Part shown: positions 26,309 to 34,648 of the stretch, piece after piece
How the letters are laid out: the number at the start of each line of letters is the position of its first letter
Numbering within the stretch: the stretch's first letter is position 1
Assembly (NCBI RefSeq): GCF_023718305.1
Contig: NZ_QEYO01000010.1
Coordinates: forward strand, 1-64,000
Direction of reading: 5' to 3'
Source: Gramella sp. AN32
GTDB taxonomy: Bacteria > Bacteroidota > Bacteroidia > Flavobacteriales > Flavobacteriaceae
Length of the DNA stretch: 64,000 nucleotides
Translations under genes and position numbers: made by a program
The notes under the pieces: model-generated
Databases searched by the model: none
Told to the model about the DNA's origin: nothing
What the model saw: the letters and a program-made list of their open reading frames with translations, nothing else

Positions 26309-27577
26309 TCAATTCATCTTTTTCTGCCTTTTATTTATTATTACCTGATCCAGATTAGAAATATCAGAACTGAGTTTATCCTCTAAAACCCGGGCATAAA
26401 TCTGAGTTGTGGAAAGCTTGGAATGTCCCAGAATCTTAGAAACTGTTTCAATAGGTACGCCGTTTGAAAGTGTTACAACGGTTGCAAAAGTATGTCTGGC
26501 AGAATGAAAAGTGATTTTCTTTCTAACCCCTATGGATCGCATAATATCTTTCAGGTACTTATTCATTTTTTGATTAGAAATAACAGGGAAAATTACTTGA
26601 GAATCTTTAGAAAGATTTTCTTGGAGATATTTTTTAAGAATGTTATTTGCGGTATATAACAGAGGAATTTTTACAGATTGTTGGGTTTTCTCTCGCTTGG
26701 TATATATCCAATCCTTACCATCCATTCCCTTCACTAGTTGATCAGTAGTGAGTTCTTTTAAGTCGATATAAGATAACCCGGAATAGCAGGAGAATAAAAA
26801 CATATCTTTTACCCGTTCTAGGGAAGGTGTGGTAAATTCCGTTTCTTCTAACTTATGAAGTTCCCAATCGGTTAAAAACTGTCGGTCATTTTTTTCGAAC
26901 TTAAAATCATAACTTCGGAATGGATTCTTTTCCAGCCATTCTAATTTGATAGCCAGGTTTAGCAGTTTCTTTAAGCGTTCCAGGTGTTTCATTGTGCCAT
27001 TTGTACCGCAGGTTTTTCTTTCTTTTTTAGCACGGTAATTTCTCAGGAACATTTCAAATTCTGTAATAAACTGGTAGTTGATTTGCTTCAGGTAAACATC
27101 ACTGGTTTTCTTTTTTTTCTTTAAAAACTCCTGTAGGTATTTTGAAGTAGTATGGTAATTCTTCAGTGTTCCCCATTTCAGGACATCCTTCATCTTCTCA
27201 TTATGATATGTTATAATGTCCTTGAGGGTTTTATGTTCTTCGTCCAAGCCCAGGTAAGAAGCCTTGACTTTATCGGCAGTGAGTAAATTATCTTTATCCA
27301 GAATGCTCTTTTGGGTGTCCAGCAATTTGGAATAGACCTGGTCTAAATAACTGTTTAGAATTTTAATTCGGGGAGAAGTTCCTTTTAGCCGTCCTTTAGA
27401 ACTATCCCATTCATTCACTGAAGTTTTCCTTTTCAGGCTCATTTCAGCGCATTTTCCATTGACCGTTATACGCGCGTAAATGGATAATTCTTTTTTGTTC
27501 CGGTTAAGTCTTCTGGTAAAGAAAAGCACGGAGAATGTAGTAAAATGTGGCATTTTTAACGTCTTTAAGTGAAACAA
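26309..27577 (-). CDS. Tyrosine recombinase (island integrase A)
   Basis: A 422-aa integrase homologous to the one at 13124, with an N-terminal arm-binding region (KKELSIYARITVNGKCAEMS), a core-binding domain, and a catalytic domain with CYSGLSYIDLKEL, a candidate hairpin Lys (KREKTQQSVKIP), HSARHTFATVV and LGHSKLSTTQIYARV. As in IntDOT the first catalytic Arg position is Ser. An alternative start at 27553 (MPHFTTFSV) would trim 8 residues and agrees better with the shorter N-terminus of the relative. It lies beside tRNA-Pro, which is its likely attachment site. Confidence 0.92.
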   Translation of the reverse strand: MFHLKTLKMPHFTTFSVLFFTRRLNRNKKELSIYARITVNGKCAEMSLKRKTSVNEWDSSKGRLKGTSPRIKILNSYLDQVYSKLLDTQKSILDKDNLLTADKVKASYLGLDEEHKTLKDIITYHNEKMKDVLKWGTLKNYHTTSKYLQEFLKKKKKTSDVYLKQINYQFITEFEMFLRNYRAKKERKTCGTNGTMKHLERLKKLLNLAIKLEWLEKNPFRSYDFKFEKNDRQFLTDWELHKLEETEFTTPSLERVKDMFLFSCYSGLSYIDLKELTTDQLVKGMDGKDWIYTKREKTQQSVKIPLLYTANNILKKYLQENLSKDSQVIFPVISNQKMNKYLKDIMRSIGVRKKITFHSARHTFATVVTLSNGVPIETVSKILGHSKLSTTQIYARVLEDKLSSDISNLDQVIINKRQKKMN

Positions 27578-27589
27578 TTATTTGTAAAG

Positions 27590-27782
27590 ACGAAAGTCAA
27601 ATCAACCGTAATGTTCTTCTAAGATAGTGAAATGCTGGAAAGAATGTATTCACCGAATCATTCACTGGATAGGGTGATTTCATATGATATCAAATAACAT
27701 CATAAAAACAAAAAACACTGAAAATCAATAGATTAACAGTGTTTTTATATCCGTTTAAGTACGGTTCGTCGGGGTGGCAGGA
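27590..27782. other. Attachment region A at the tRNA-Pro 3' end
   Basis: This stretch contains ACGAAAGTCAAATCAAC (27590-27606), TATTCACCGAATCATTCACT (27647-27666), the hairpin AAAAACACTG/CAGTGTTTTT (27711-27746) that probably terminates tRNA-Pro transcription, and GTCGGGGTGGCAGGA (27768-27782) overlapping the tRNA 3' end. Each has a counterpart at 14395-14656. Confidence 0.7.
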
Positions 27783-27843
27783 TTCGAACCTGCGACCTCC
27801 TGCTCCCAAAGCAGGCGCGATGACCGGGCTACGCTACACCCCG
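27769..27843 (-). tRNA. tRNA-Pro (TGG anticodon)
   Basis: On the minus strand the acceptor stem CGGGGTG pairs with CACCCCG. The D arm is AGCGTAGCCCGGT-like, the anticodon arm CTGCTTTGGGAGCAG carries TGG, and the T arm GCAGGTTCGAATCCTGC is intact. CCA is not encoded. The 3' 15 bp serve as the attachment core of the adjacent islands. Confidence 0.93.
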
Positions 27844-28089
27844 AATAATTTAGCTTCGCTAAATATTCAAAATTCAATATTTCAAGTTCCGGATTCCTTT
27901 TTACTTAACGAACCAGGCACAGTTTATCCCGAATTCACTTCGGTGCTACACCCAAAAAAGAGCCAAGCTCTTGAATTCAAAATTTTAGATTCCAGATTAC
28001 TTTATAGTAAATAGTTCGGGAACCAGCGGAGTTCGAGATTTAAAATCCAAAATTTGAGATTTAGGATCTTAAATTTTAAATTCCTGTAG

Positions 28090-28174
28090 CGGAGAGTATG
28101 AGATTCGAACTCATGCGACAATTGCTCGTCGACAGTTTAGCAAACTGCTCCATTAACCACTCTGGCAACTCTCC
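28090..28174 (-). tRNA. tRNA-Ser (GCT anticodon)
   Basis: The minus strand gives the acceptor GGAGAGT/ACTCTCC, a class II variable arm (GTCGACGAGCAATTGTCGC), the anticodon loop TTGCTAA in the GCAGT/ACTGT stem, and the T arm ATGAGTTCGAATCTCAT. The 246 bp between the two tRNAs hold only AT-rich, partly repetitive sequence with a TTTAGCTTCGCTAAA hairpin. Confidence 0.93.
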
Positions 28175-28328
28175 TTAAATGAACTTGGCAAATAATTTTG
28201 CGGTTGCAAATGTAACTTTTACTTCCAAACCTTCCAAACCATTTTCAGCTTTTTTGACTTTAACTTAAGAATTATTTTACCCAAATCTTTTAAACTTCAG
28301 AATTTCAATTTAATAGCGATTTTCCAAT

Positions 28329-29300
28329 TTAGAATTTAAAACCTAAACGTATTCCTCCCCAGTTTTGTAATGTACCGGTGCGAAATTCTTTGGTAATAAA
28401 ACTACGCGTATATTCTAAATATAGAAACCCCGCTTTTAATACCAATCCGTAGTCGACCTGAGCCTTTATTTTGTAGATATCATTGAAAGGAATGGTATAG
28501 GGGTTAGAATTATTAAAAAGCCCTCCCTGAAGGCTAGCGTCATAGCCTACAACTATTAACTTGGGGTTGTGATAAAAATAAAGTTGAAATTTCCCTGGTT
28601 GATTTTGGTTTAATACAGATTTAAATACACCAAGTGTACTCGTGTAACCTATGGACGCATCTGTAAATAAGCTGCCAACTCTCAAACCCAAATCGGAATA
28701 CACCGTCACAAACTTACTTAGTTCAAATAGTTTCTTTTCATGATTTAATTCATAATTTATAATAACATCGTTATTCACCTGATTTCTCCAGCCATAAGGC
28801 ACCCAATTACCCGTGGCTTCATGTATGAAAACCTGGCCCTCCTCACCGTAAGCGAGAGGTCCTAAAACCCCTAAACTCAAGGAGGAATAAAGTACTGATT
28901 GTTTCTTGTGATTGATGTTCAATTGAAAGGACTTAAGATATAATGCAGCGGCAAAAGGCCTTTCACCATATCTAATTTCCTTACTGCTTATCACTTCCGG
29001 GGTAAATGCTGCCTGTTCTATAGATATTCCATTAATCTTATTTTCGGAATAATTTAAAAATAAATAGTTAACTGGATTTTTTTGAAAAATAGGATCAGCA
29101 ATCTCAAGACTTATTCCCTGGGTATAATTATCATCGGAGTGTGCGAAAAAATCATTATCGAAACTAAGTCTGAAGTAAGACTCCTTTAAAATATGTCGAT
29201 GGATTCCATTATTTTCAATCTTCTGTGCGGTAATACTGTTGGAAAACAACCCAAGAATTAGCAAAAGAATGGTAAAATATATTTGATTGAGAACCTTCAA
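28329..29300 (-). CDS. LpxR-family (DUF2219) outer membrane protein
   Basis: A 323-aa protein with a signal peptide (IYFTILLLILGLFSNSITAQ) and the family start RLSFDNDFFAHSDDNYTQGI, where the conserved N-D and the D-Y-T-G elements form part of the lipid A 3'-O-deacylase active site in LpxR. Further barrel strands end with WGGIRLGFKF. It is 9 bp from the halogenase-like gene on the same strand. Deacylase activity is a family-based inference, as many DUF2219 proteins are untested. Confidence 0.8.
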   Translation of the reverse strand: MKVLNQIYFTILLLILGLFSNSITAQKIENNGIHRHILKESYFRLSFDNDFFAHSDDNYTQGISLEIADPIFQKNPVNYLFLNYSENKINGISIEQAAFTPEVISSKEIRYGERPFAAALYLKSFQLNINHKKQSVLYSSLSLGVLGPLAYGEEGQVFIHEATGNWVPYGWRNQVNNDVIINYELNHEKKLFELSKFVTVYSDLGLRVGSLFTDASIGYTSTLGVFKSVLNQNQPGKFQLYFYHNPKLIVVGYDASLQGGLFNNSNPYTIPFNDIYKIKAQVDYGLVLKAGFLYLEYTRSFITKEFRTGTLQNWGGIRLGFKF

Positions 29301-29309
29301 AAATTTGAG

Positions 29310-30548
29310 CTAATTAATTTTATCGAACACTATGAGGTCATGCAAACCTTTTAAAGCTTTTTCATGATTACGCACAAATGGATTTTTTTGATCCCAAACA
29401 TAACCCGCCAGCACTGAACAAATTTGGCTTTTAAATTGTTCATTTTGGTTGTGGTGAAAGAAAATTTCCTGAAGATCCCCATTATACCAGGCTTTTACAT
29501 AGGTAGAGAAGACATCTACACCTTTCTGAATATATTCTGAATATTCTTTTTCCCAGTTTATTAATTTTCCGCTTAATTCTCTTGCTGCCAGTTTAGCTGA
29601 AAGTAAACCGGTTTCTGTGGCAAAAGCAACTCCGGAGGAAAAAACCGGATCTAAAAATTCCGCAGAATTGCCCGTTAATGCAAATCCTTCTCCGTAAAAT
29701 TTTTCAACGCTTCTGGAGAAATTTTGCTGCATCACAGGATCAAAAAGAAAATTTTCATCATGGAACCTCCCTTTAAAATTCTTCGAAGTCTTCAACATTT
29801 GTTGAAACACATCTTCGCTATTTTTAGTATTAAAATTTTCAAACCATGAATTCCTGCCCACGAACCCCAGACTGGAAATTCCATTAGAAAAAGGAATATA
29901 CCAAAACCATACACCGGTCTCAATGATTTCAAAAACGATTTGTTCTCCCTGAATGCCTTCTGGCCGATTGCTTTCTTTTATTTGCGTAAAAATAGAGGAA
30001 TGATCCTGAAATTTTGGTGGTTTATTCAAACCCAGATAATCGGCTAAGACCCTGCCATTTCCACTGGAATCAATAATAAATTTGGCTGTAATTTCAGTCA
30101 TTTGGCCCAATTTATCTTCTATAACAATCCTCCAGTTTTTATCATTTCTCACTAAAGATTTTATTACAGTTTCAAAATATATTTTAGTGCCCTTTCGTTG
30201 GATCTCTTCAGCAAGAACATGATCAAAATGATCTCTGGGCACCTGCCACGTCCAATCCCAGCCATTTCCAAATTTGTTGCTGAAATCAAATTCTACCAAC
30301 TGATCATTTCTCAAAAAACGGGCGCCATATTTCTTTTGATAGTCCTGTTTTTGTAAAACATCCAGGAGTCCTGCTTCTTCAAAATTATCCATACACCTTG
30401 GTATTAAACTTTCACCAATAGCATATCTTGGAAATTTTTCCTTTTCAATCATCAAAACTTTATGCTCAGTTTGCTGCAAGTAACCGGCAGCAACCGCACC
30501 TGAAGGACCCGCTCCAATTACCATAATATCGGTAAATTCCTGCTTCAT
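29310..30548 (-). CDS. Flavin-dependent halogenase-like oxidoreductase
   Basis: A 412-aa protein with an N-terminal FAD-binding GAGPSGAVAAGYL (12-24) and GESLIP (45-50). Both motifs that mark flavin-dependent halogenases are present: WFWYIP (214-219, WxWxIP) and FLDPVFSSG (298-306, FxxPxxSxG). It is divergent from the tyrosine ammonia-lyase operon. Flexirubins can carry chlorine on the aryl end, which fits. Related reductases and monooxygenases share part of these motifs, and the catalytic Lys (about K72/K73) cannot be assigned with certainty. No flavin reductase gene is adjacent. Confidence 0.68.
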   Translation of the reverse strand: MKQEFTDIMVIGAGPSGAVAAGYLQQTEHKVLMIEKEKFPRYAIGESLIPRCMDNFEEAGLLDVLQKQDYQKKYGARFLRNDQLVEFDFSNKFGNGWDWTWQVPRDHFDHVLAEEIQRKGTKIYFETVIKSLVRNDKNWRIVIEDKLGQMTEITAKFIIDSSGNGRVLADYLGLNKPPKFQDHSSIFTQIKESNRPEGIQGEQIVFEIIETGVWFWYIPFSNGISSLGFVGRNSWFENFNTKNSEDVFQQMLKTSKNFKGRFHDENFLFDPVMQQNFSRSVEKFYGEGFALTGNSAEFLDPVFSSGVAFATETGLLSAKLAARELSGKLINWEKEYSEYIQKGVDVFSTYVKAWYNGDLQEIFFHHNQNEQFKSQICSVLAGYVWDQKNPFVRNHEKALKGLHDLIVFDKIN

Positions 30549-30574
30549 TAAATTTTAATTCTGTCTAAATATAC

Positions 30575-30582
30575 TACATTTG
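30575..30582 (+). promoter_or_regulatory. Candidate -7 box of the pigment operon
   Basis: TACATTTG fits the TAnnTTTG consensus and lies 51 bp before the tyrosine ammonia-lyase start in an 84-bp divergent intergenic region. The -33 element is not clear. Confidence 0.4.
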
Positions 30583-30632
30583 TTAAAAGCTTTAACAGCG
30601 AAAATATTCCCAATTTCGATTAGTTTCTGATT

Positions 30633-32165
30633 ATGCTTGAATTAAAAAATCCCCTTGATTTTTCTGAATTTTCCCGTGTTGTTTTTGATAATGAGGAAAT
30701 TAAAATAGATAAAGCAACTTTAAATGTGATAACCGAAAGTTATCAATTCCTTTCAGAATTTTCCAAAAATAAGGTGATTTATGGCGTTAATACTGGTTTT
30801 GGGCCAATGGCCCAATTCCGTATCGAAGAGAGTGACACCAAACAACTTCAAAAAAACTTAATTAGAAGCCATACGGCAGGTTCTGGGGAAATTTTATCCC
30901 CATTATATGTAAAGGCACTCATGCTGGCGAGATTAAACACACTTTCGTTAGGGAAGTCTGGAATAGACTTTTCAGTGATTGAATTATTGCAAAAATTAAT
31001 CAATCTTGAAATCTATCCGGTGATCTTTGAACATGGTGGAGTAGGGGCTTCCGGAGATTTGGTACAACTAGCTCATCTCGCTTTGGTATTAATTGGGGAA
31101 GGAGAGGTTTTCTATAAAAGTGAAAGGTCAAATACTGCTGAAGTTTTTGAAAAACTTCACATTGAACCTGTCCAAATCCATATTCGGGAAGGCCTTGCTT
31201 TGATGAATGGAACTTCAGCCATGACTGGAATTGGCCTGATCAATTTCAAATATGCTGAACGATTATTGGATTGGAGCATCTTCTGTTCAGCCGTGATTAG
31301 CGAAATTGTACAAGCCTACGATGACCATTATTCTCTGGAACTGAATGAATCAAAACTTCATAAGGGCCAGCGAAAGGTGGCTGAAAAAATGAGAAATCAT
31401 CTTGCAGATTCCAAACTTACCCGGGACAGGACGGAGCATCTTTATGGGGAAAACCAGGATCAAAATAAAGTTTTTTCTGAAAAGGTCCAGGAATATTATA
31501 GTATTCGTTGTGTACCCCAAATACTGGGGCCAGTTTATGACACGTTGAAAAACGCAGGAAAAATTCTAATGGAAGAAATAAACTCGGCCAATGACAATCC
31601 TATCGTGGACGTAAAAACCAAACATGTGTATCACGGCGGAAATTTTCATGGGGACTATATTTCTCTGGAAATGGATAAAATGCGGCTTGCCGTAACCAAA
31701 ACTTCGATGCTCGCAGAAAGACAATTGAATTATCTTTTAAATTCAAAACTGAATGATATTTTGCCCGCTTTTGTAAATCTTTCCACGTTAGGACTTAATT
31801 TCGGAATGCAGGGCGCTCAATTTACTGCCGTTTCCACAACTGCTGAAAATCAGATGCTTTCCAATAGTATGTATGTACACAGTATTCCAAACAATAATGA
31901 TAATCAGGATATGGTGAGTATGGGCACGAATGCTGCTTTAATGACCAAAAAGGTGATCGATAATAGTTTTGAAGTGATGGCAATTCAAATGGCTACGATC
32001 ATCCAGGCTTTGTATTATCTCGACTTCGGAAATAAGTTATCTTCTAAAACCAGGTCAAAGTTTAAAATATTAAATAAAATGATCGCCCCAATTAAAGAGG
32101 ACCGACCTTTATATGCTGAAATTGCAGACTTAAAAGACTATTTAAAAGAAAACGATGCCTACTAA
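30633..32165 (+). CDS. Tyrosine ammonia-lyase (aromatic amino acid lyase family)
   Basis: A 510-aa MIO enzyme. The self-cyclising triad is A139-S140-G141 in GGVGASGDLVQLAHLAL. Other family blocks are YGVNTGFGPMAQ (with the catalytic Tyr), NSANDNPIVD, YHGGNFHGDY and VHSIPNNNDNQDMVSMG. From memory it closely resembles the Flavobacterium johnsoniae tyrosine ammonia-lyase throughout, which produces coumaric acid as the flexirubin starter. The residue pair at the substrate-selectivity position reads SH, as in histidine lyases and in that flavobacterial enzyme, so tyrosine specificity rests on context and similarity. The downstream reductase gene overlaps it by 11 bp. Confidence 0.88.
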   Translation: MLELKNPLDFSEFSRVVFDNEEIKIDKATLNVITESYQFLSEFSKNKVIYGVNTGFGPMAQFRIEESDTKQLQKNLIRSHTAGSGEILSPLYVKALMLARLNTLSLGKSGIDFSVIELLQKLINLEIYPVIFEHGGVGASGDLVQLAHLALVLIGEGEVFYKSERSNTAEVFEKLHIEPVQIHIREGLALMNGTSAMTGIGLINFKYAERLLDWSIFCSAVISEIVQAYDDHYSLELNESKLHKGQRKVAEKMRNHLADSKLTRDRTEHLYGENQDQNKVFSEKVQEYYSIRCVPQILGPVYDTLKNAGKILMEEINSANDNPIVDVKTKHVYHGGNFHGDYISLEMDKMRLAVTKTSMLAERQLNYLLNSKLNDILPAFVNLSTLGLNFGMQGAQFTAVSTTAENQMLSNSMYVHSIPNNNDNQDMVSMGTNAALMTKKVIDNSFEVMAIQMATIIQALYYLDFGNKLSSKTRSKFKILNKMIAPIKEDRPLYAEIADLKDYLKENDAY

Positions 32166-32898
32166 AAAGAAATATGCGCTCGTAACCGGTGGTTCTCGTG
32201 GGATAGGAAAGGCTATTTGCCTGCAACTGGCTTTAGATCTTCAATATCACATTTTATTAAATTTCCATTCAAATACTACCGCTGCAGAGGAAGTAAAGGC
32301 TCAAATCGAAAAACTAGGCCTTTCCTGTGATTTGCTGCCCTTTGATGTTTCAGAAAAAGAACAAACTGATCTGGCTATTCAGCAATGGAAAAATGAAAAT
32401 CCCGATGCGCACATAGAAGTGTTGGTCAATAACGCCGGGATCACCAAAGACGGACTTTTTATGTTCTCGAATCATGAAGACTGGCATAATGTCGTAAAAA
32501 CCAGTCTGGACGGATTTTATAATGTTACCCAAAATGTTTTAAAAGATATGCTGCGAAGTCGCTATGGCAGGATCATCAACATTGTCTCCATTTCCGGCTT
32601 AAAGGGAAATCCCGGCCAGGTGAATTATTCTGCCGCCAAAGGCGCGGTAGTTGCTGCAACCAAAGCACTCGCCCAGGAAATCGGGAAACGTAAAGTTACC
32701 GTAAATGCGGTGGCCCCAGGCTTTATAAATTCTGATATGACTAAAGATATTTCCGAAGAAAAATTTAAGGAACTTATTCCGTTAAACCGCTTTGGCGAAC
32801 CCCGGGAGGTAGCAAATCTTGTAACTTTCCTTGCTTCTGAAAAATCTTCGTATATCACCGGGGAAGTGATCAATATTAATGGAGGCATATACTCGTAA
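32155..32898 (+). CDS. 3-oxoacyl-ACP reductase (FabG type)
   Basis: A 247-aa SDR protein with VTGGSRGIGKAIC near the N-terminus, NNAG at about 93, the Ser in IVSISG and YSAAK as the active-site Tyr-Lys. The C-terminal SSYITGEVININGGIYS is typical of FabG. In the aryl-polyene pathway this step reduces the beta-keto group after each extension. It starts 11 bp inside the ammonia-lyase gene, showing tight coupling. Confidence 0.9.
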   Translation: MPTKKKYALVTGGSRGIGKAICLQLALDLQYHILLNFHSNTTAAEEVKAQIEKLGLSCDLLPFDVSEKEQTDLAIQQWKNENPDAHIEVLVNNAGITKDGLFMFSNHEDWHNVVKTSLDGFYNVTQNVLKDMLRSRYGRIINIVSISGLKGNPGQVNYSAAKGAVVAATKALAQEIGKRKVTVNAVAPGFINSDMTKDISEEKFKELIPLNRFGEPREVANLVTFLASEKSSYITGEVININGGIYS

Positions 32899-32903
32899 GG
32901 CGC

Positions 32904-33782
32904 ATGGCAATTTGGAAAGGTACATCCAGAGGGACGCTAACCGGCTTTAAGATCTATGTTTGGATCATTAAAACCTTTGGACTTTATCCGGCTTATTTCG
33001 TCTTATTATTTGTCGCAGCCTATTTCATTATTTTTTCCTTCAATTCCACCAAAAGCACTTATTATTTATTCCGAAAAAGATTGGGATATCCTCCTGTTGC
33101 CGCGGCATTAAATGTCTACTGGAGTTATTTTACTTTCGGAAGGATCCAATTAGACAGGATTGCCATTACTTCAGGCTTAAAAAAGAAATTTACCTTCGAA
33201 TTTGATGGGATTGAATATATTCAGAATTTACTAAAGCAGGGGAAAGGCGGGATATTGTTAACCGCGCATATAGGAAATTTTAACCTGGCAAAACATTTTT
33301 TTGAAGAAAGACATGCTGAAGCAGTAGTGAACCTGGTCATTACAGATTTTGAACATCGCCAGATCAAATCCTATTTAGATTCTGTTACTGGAAAACCTGA
33401 CGTAAAAGTAATCGTTCTGAAAGATGATCTCAGCCACATCTTTCACATGAAAAAAGCCCTGGAAAACAATGAGTTACTTGTTTTTGCGGCAGATCGGTTT
33501 TTGGAAAATTCTAAAACTTATGATGTTGAATTTTTGGGTAAAAAAGTAAAATTTCCTCATGGACCTTTTAAATTAGCGGGCAGAAATAAAATCCCGGTTT
33601 TGTTTGTGCATTTAATGCGCGAAAAGAATTTTCATTATCATTTTTTCGCCCGGCCTTATAATCCTGAAAAATTTACATCCAAAGAAATTTTAAAATCTTA
33701 TCTTGAAGATCTTGAAAAGATGGTGAAAAAATATCCGCACCAATGGTATAATTATTACGATTACTGGAACGATTTTAGTTAA
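32904..33782 (+). CDS. LpxL/HtrB-like acyltransferase
   Basis: A 292-aa protein with one N-terminal membrane helix (about 24-46, PAYFVLLFVAAYFIIFSF) and the lysophospholipid acyltransferase core: LLTAHIGNFNLAK (catalytic His region), VFAADRFLEN and FPHGPFKLAGRNKIPVLFVH. In pigment clusters such enzymes probably transfer the polyene acyl chain to its lipid or resorcinol partner. The usual HxxxxD/E appears as HIGNFN, so the acidic residue is replaced by Asn; this may reflect the family variant. Confidence 0.78.
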   Translation: MAIWKGTSRGTLTGFKIYVWIIKTFGLYPAYFVLLFVAAYFIIFSFNSTKSTYYLFRKRLGYPPVAAALNVYWSYFTFGRIQLDRIAITSGLKKKFTFEFDGIEYIQNLLKQGKGGILLTAHIGNFNLAKHFFEERHAEAVVNLVITDFEHRQIKSYLDSVTGKPDVKVIVLKDDLSHIFHMKKALENNELLVFAADRFLENSKTYDVEFLGKKVKFPHGPFKLAGRNKIPVLFVHLMREKNFHYHFFARPYNPEKFTSKEILKSYLEDLEKMVKKYPHQWYNYYDYWNDFS

Positions 33783-33785
33783 TTT

Positions 33786-34235
33786 ATGGCCGAAAATTTA
33801 CTTGTACAACCCATTACTTCCAAAGAAGAGATCATTAAGCTGATTCCACAAAAAGAACCATTTGTTTTTGTGGATACGTTATACGAATACACAAATCTTA
33901 CCGGTATAACCGGTTTCACCATTCCAAAGGATCAATTATTGCTTGATGGTGAAAAGCTTTCGGAAAGCGGGGTGATCGAGCATATGGCACAAAGCATGTC
34001 TTTACATCGTGGTTACCAGGGTTCACTTTCAGGACAAACCAAACCCAAAACAGGATTTATTGGGGTCATCAAAACTGTCGAAATTTTAGCCTTACCCAAA
34101 GTTGGGGAAACGCTGAAAACCTATGTGGAAATCCTCCATGAGATTATGAATGTAACTTCAGTTTCTGCCAGGACCGAAAATGAAAGGGGAGAAGTGATCG
34201 CTACTTCAGAAATGAAAACAGTGACTGTAGAATGA
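33786..34235 (+). CDS. Hotdog-fold dehydratase-like protein
   Basis: A 149-aa protein with a FabZ-like start (EEIIKLIPQKEPFVFVDTLY) and central SGVIEHMAQSMSLHRGYQ, where FabZ/FabA normally place a catalytic Glu near the helix. It lacks the classic GHFPxxPxxPG motif found in the second hotdog gene at 40310. It lies between the acyltransferase and thioesterase genes and overlaps the latter by 4 bp. A 3-hydroxyacyl-ACP dehydratase function is likely but unproven. Confidence 0.7.
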   Translation: MAENLLVQPITSKEEIIKLIPQKEPFVFVDTLYEYTNLTGITGFTIPKDQLLLDGEKLSESGVIEHMAQSMSLHRGYQGSLSGQTKPKTGFIGVIKTVEILALPKVGETLKTYVEILHEIMNVTSVSARTENERGEVIATSEMKTVTVE

Positions 34236-34648
34236 CTCCCGGTTCTATTTCAAATTCCATAAAATTAAAAGTACGATTTCATGAGTGCGATCCTATGAAA
34301 ATCGTTTGGCATGGGAATTATTATAAATATTTTGAAGAGGCCAGGGAAAAATTTGTCCGCCAACATGGTTTATCCTATTTAAATGTCGAGGAAAAAGGCT
34401 TTTATACACCTATTGTAAAAACTGAATGTGAATACCTTGCTCCTTTAAAATATGGCGATGAATTTGAAGTTTTCGTTACCTATGAGCGAACACGAGCTGC
34501 AAAATTGATCTTCCATTATGAAATTAAATTTGAGGACAAAGTAATTTGTAAAGCAAAAACCATCCAGGTATTTACCGATATGAGTAATAAACTGGTTTTA
34601 TATCCGCCTGAATTTTTACAGGAATGGAGAAAGAAAATGGATCTATAA
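34232..34648 (+). CDS. 4-hydroxybenzoyl-CoA thioesterase-type acyl thioesterase
   Basis: A 138-aa hotdog protein with the DPMKIVWHGNYYKYFEEAR motif, which matches the DxxGHVWxxxY-type active-site signature of the 4HBT/YbgC family. In the pathway it may release or edit aryl-acyl intermediates. It overlaps the preceding gene by 4 bp, and the next ketosynthase starts immediately after its stop. Confidence 0.8.
   Translation: MTPGSISNSIKLKVRFHECDPMKIVWHGNYYKYFEEAREKFVRQHGLSYLNVEEKGFYTPIVKTECEYLAPLKYGDEFEVFVTYERTRAAKLIFHYEIKFEDKVICKAKTIQVFTDMSNKLVLYPPEFLQEWRKKMDL

Larger units (their letters stand above)
14563..27782. mobile_element. tRNA-Pro-proximal genomic island (island A)
   Basis: About 13.2 kb bounded by 15-bp direct repeats GTCGGGGTGGCAGGA at 14563-14577 and 27768-27782, the right copy being part of intact tRNA-Pro. 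The integrase at 26309-27577 sits directly beside the tRNA, as expected for an integrated element. Cargo: the STAS/ATPase operon, an XRE regulator, an MNT/HEPN-like gene, one arm of a large inverted repeat, a DUF1259 lipoprotein, a DUF1080-like remnant, a chromate transporter, an exported superoxide dismutase, a barrel gene and a two-component system. No relaxase or conjugation genes were seen, so it is an integrative, not self-transmissible, element. Confidence 0.65.
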
